A DNA stretch of 64,000 nt, from NCBI GenBank assembly GCA_016342745.1, contig JAEINT010000007.1:186001-250000 (forward strand), given 5' to 3'. The notes below the pieces were generated by a model that made no database searches, was not told the origin of the DNA, and saw nothing but the letters and a program-made list of their open reading frames with translations. Both the position numbers and the translations under genes were made by a program. Numbering within the stretch: position 1 is the stretch's first letter; each line of letters opens with the position of its first letter. The DNA comes from Labilibaculum sp. GTDB taxonomy: Bacteria > Bacteroidota > Bacteroidia > Bacteroidales > Marinifilaceae. Shown piece after piece: positions 63,479 to 64,000 of the stretch.

Positions 63479-63934
63479 CTTCGGTTCATTTAATTTTGCA
63501 TGTAATATTTAAATGAAATGAGTCAATTGATTTTGATCTTCATCACCTAAATTATACGAGTAATAGAGTAGACATAACAGGAAGTGTAATACACTAATTT
63601 TATAACATTTCTAAGAACTAAAAGAACAATAAAAACTCCTGAAGTAGTACTAAAAATCGGAATTATCGAGTAAATAACCAATATAAATAGTGTATGCATG
63701 TTGTTACAAAACTTGGATGGTTTTTTAATCTTGTTAGGGAATGGGTTTTTTATGGAAAATAGAATGAGATGAATTTTGTAGTAGAATGATCTTTAGTTGT
63801 TAAGTCTTATTTGTGCAAACGATATAAGTTGAAAACCCTTTTGATTTGGGTGTTGTATGGATGTGTTCATTGAATCAAAATCAGTATCTTTGTAGAAAAT
63901 TAGGACCCTTCCAAACAAAAAAGAAAAATAGCCT
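63479..63934. other. Gene-free divergent region
   Basis: There is no convincing gene in these 456 bases between cheR and the next rightward gene. It holds a 13-base palindrome AGTGTAATACACT at 63583-63595 and a small ACCC/GGGT hairpin near 63835. No TAnnTTTG element is seen for cheR. Confidence 0.4.
63885..63892 (+). promoter_or_regulatory. Putative promoter -7 element for the last gene
   Basis: TATCTTTG, the exact TAnnTTTG consensus, 42 bases before the ATG at 63935. A clear -33 TTTG is not seen. Confidence 0.5.
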
Positions 63935-64000
63935 ATGATCAATGAAGTTGTAAAAGTACATGATAAGTTTTCGGTAGAAATTAAAATGGGCTATGAGCCT
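63935..64000 (+). CDS. N-terminus of an unidentified protein (partial)
   Basis: The last 22 codons of the window form the start of a rightward gene: ATG then INEVVKVHDKFSVEIKMGY. It has no signal peptide. The ATG follows an A-rich leader and a good -7 element. The family is not recognisable from this piece. Confidence 0.55.
   Translation, partial: MINEVVKVHDKFSVEIKMGYEP

Noticed and set aside
63583-63595. Palindrome AGTGTAATACACT as an operator shared with the Nudix-type regulator
   Set aside because: The core resembles 35056-35072 but the spacing differs by two bases and the region is far from any sugar gene; likely chance in AT-rich DNA.
1-64000. CRISPR arrays, insertion sequences, prophage or plasmid genes
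   Set aside because: No spaced direct repeats, transposase, integrase or phage motifs were seen anywhere in the window.

Overview
The window is low-GC DNA from a member of the phylum Bacteroidota, most likely a marine, Marinilabiliales-like Bacteroidia; the order is inferred and not proven. The phylum call rests on two SusC/SusD pairs, the gliding genes gldF and gldG, many lipoproteins and enzymes aimed at polysaccharides, promoters of the Bacteroidota type (TAnnTTTG, once with TTTG 19 bases upstream), and the general lack of Shine-Dalgarno sequences, with hpf as an exception.

From 1 to 19.4 kb the genes are mostly housekeeping: the tail of a membrane protein, lpxB facing a lipid A deacylase-like barrel and a DUF2807 lipoprotein, gldF-gldG, dnaN, a DEDDh exonuclease, a FAH-family enzyme and a long-chain acyl-CoA synthetase. 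A leftward group follows (EI24/CysZ-like, NfeD, MgtC, methyltransferase), then purB, an MsbA-like exporter, tRNA-Trp(CCA), a dual iron-sulfur protein and hpf. Several strong intrinsic terminators separate these units.

From 19.7 to 37.4 kb lies a leftward beta-glucan utilisation locus. A cytoplasmic Nudix-fold regulator and a GPH-type sugar symporter come first, then cellobiose phosphorylase (GH94), a GH9 endoglucanase, SusC, SusD, a GH30 lipoprotein and two GH3 beta-glucosidases. The model is that surface GH9 and GH30 cut the polymer, SusCD imports oligosaccharides, GH3 enzymes trim them, the symporter takes up cellobiose-like sugars and GH94 phosphorolyses them. A stem-loop leader with a fixed loop sequence occurs twice, once directly in front of susC and once about 300 bases upstream.

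From 37.7 to 56.3 kb an AraC-type regulator faces a rightward beta-mannan locus: SusC, SusD, a lipoprotein made of an internally duplicated module, two paralogous clan GH-A lipoproteins on either side of a GH130 phosphorylase, a sodium:solute symporter, an SGNH acetylesterase, a GH5 mannanase-like enzyme and a GH2 beta-mannosidase. These fit deacetylation, cutting, import and phosphorolysis of acetylated (gluco)mannan.

From 56.3 to 63.5 kb a tightly packed leftward operon encodes CheR, a HAMP-GAF hybrid kinase with two receivers, a second hybrid kinase with receivers at both ends, a secreted alpha/beta hydrolase whose start overlaps the kinase stop, and perhaps a 65-residue protein. The window ends inside the first codons of an unidentified rightward gene.

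The observations most worth following are the duplicated susC leader, the stem-loop that covers a possible start codon of the GH130 gene, the duplicated mannan-locus lipoprotein, the symporter with an extra loop domain, and the CheR/kinase/hydrolase operon. Identifications come from reading motifs, without database searches.
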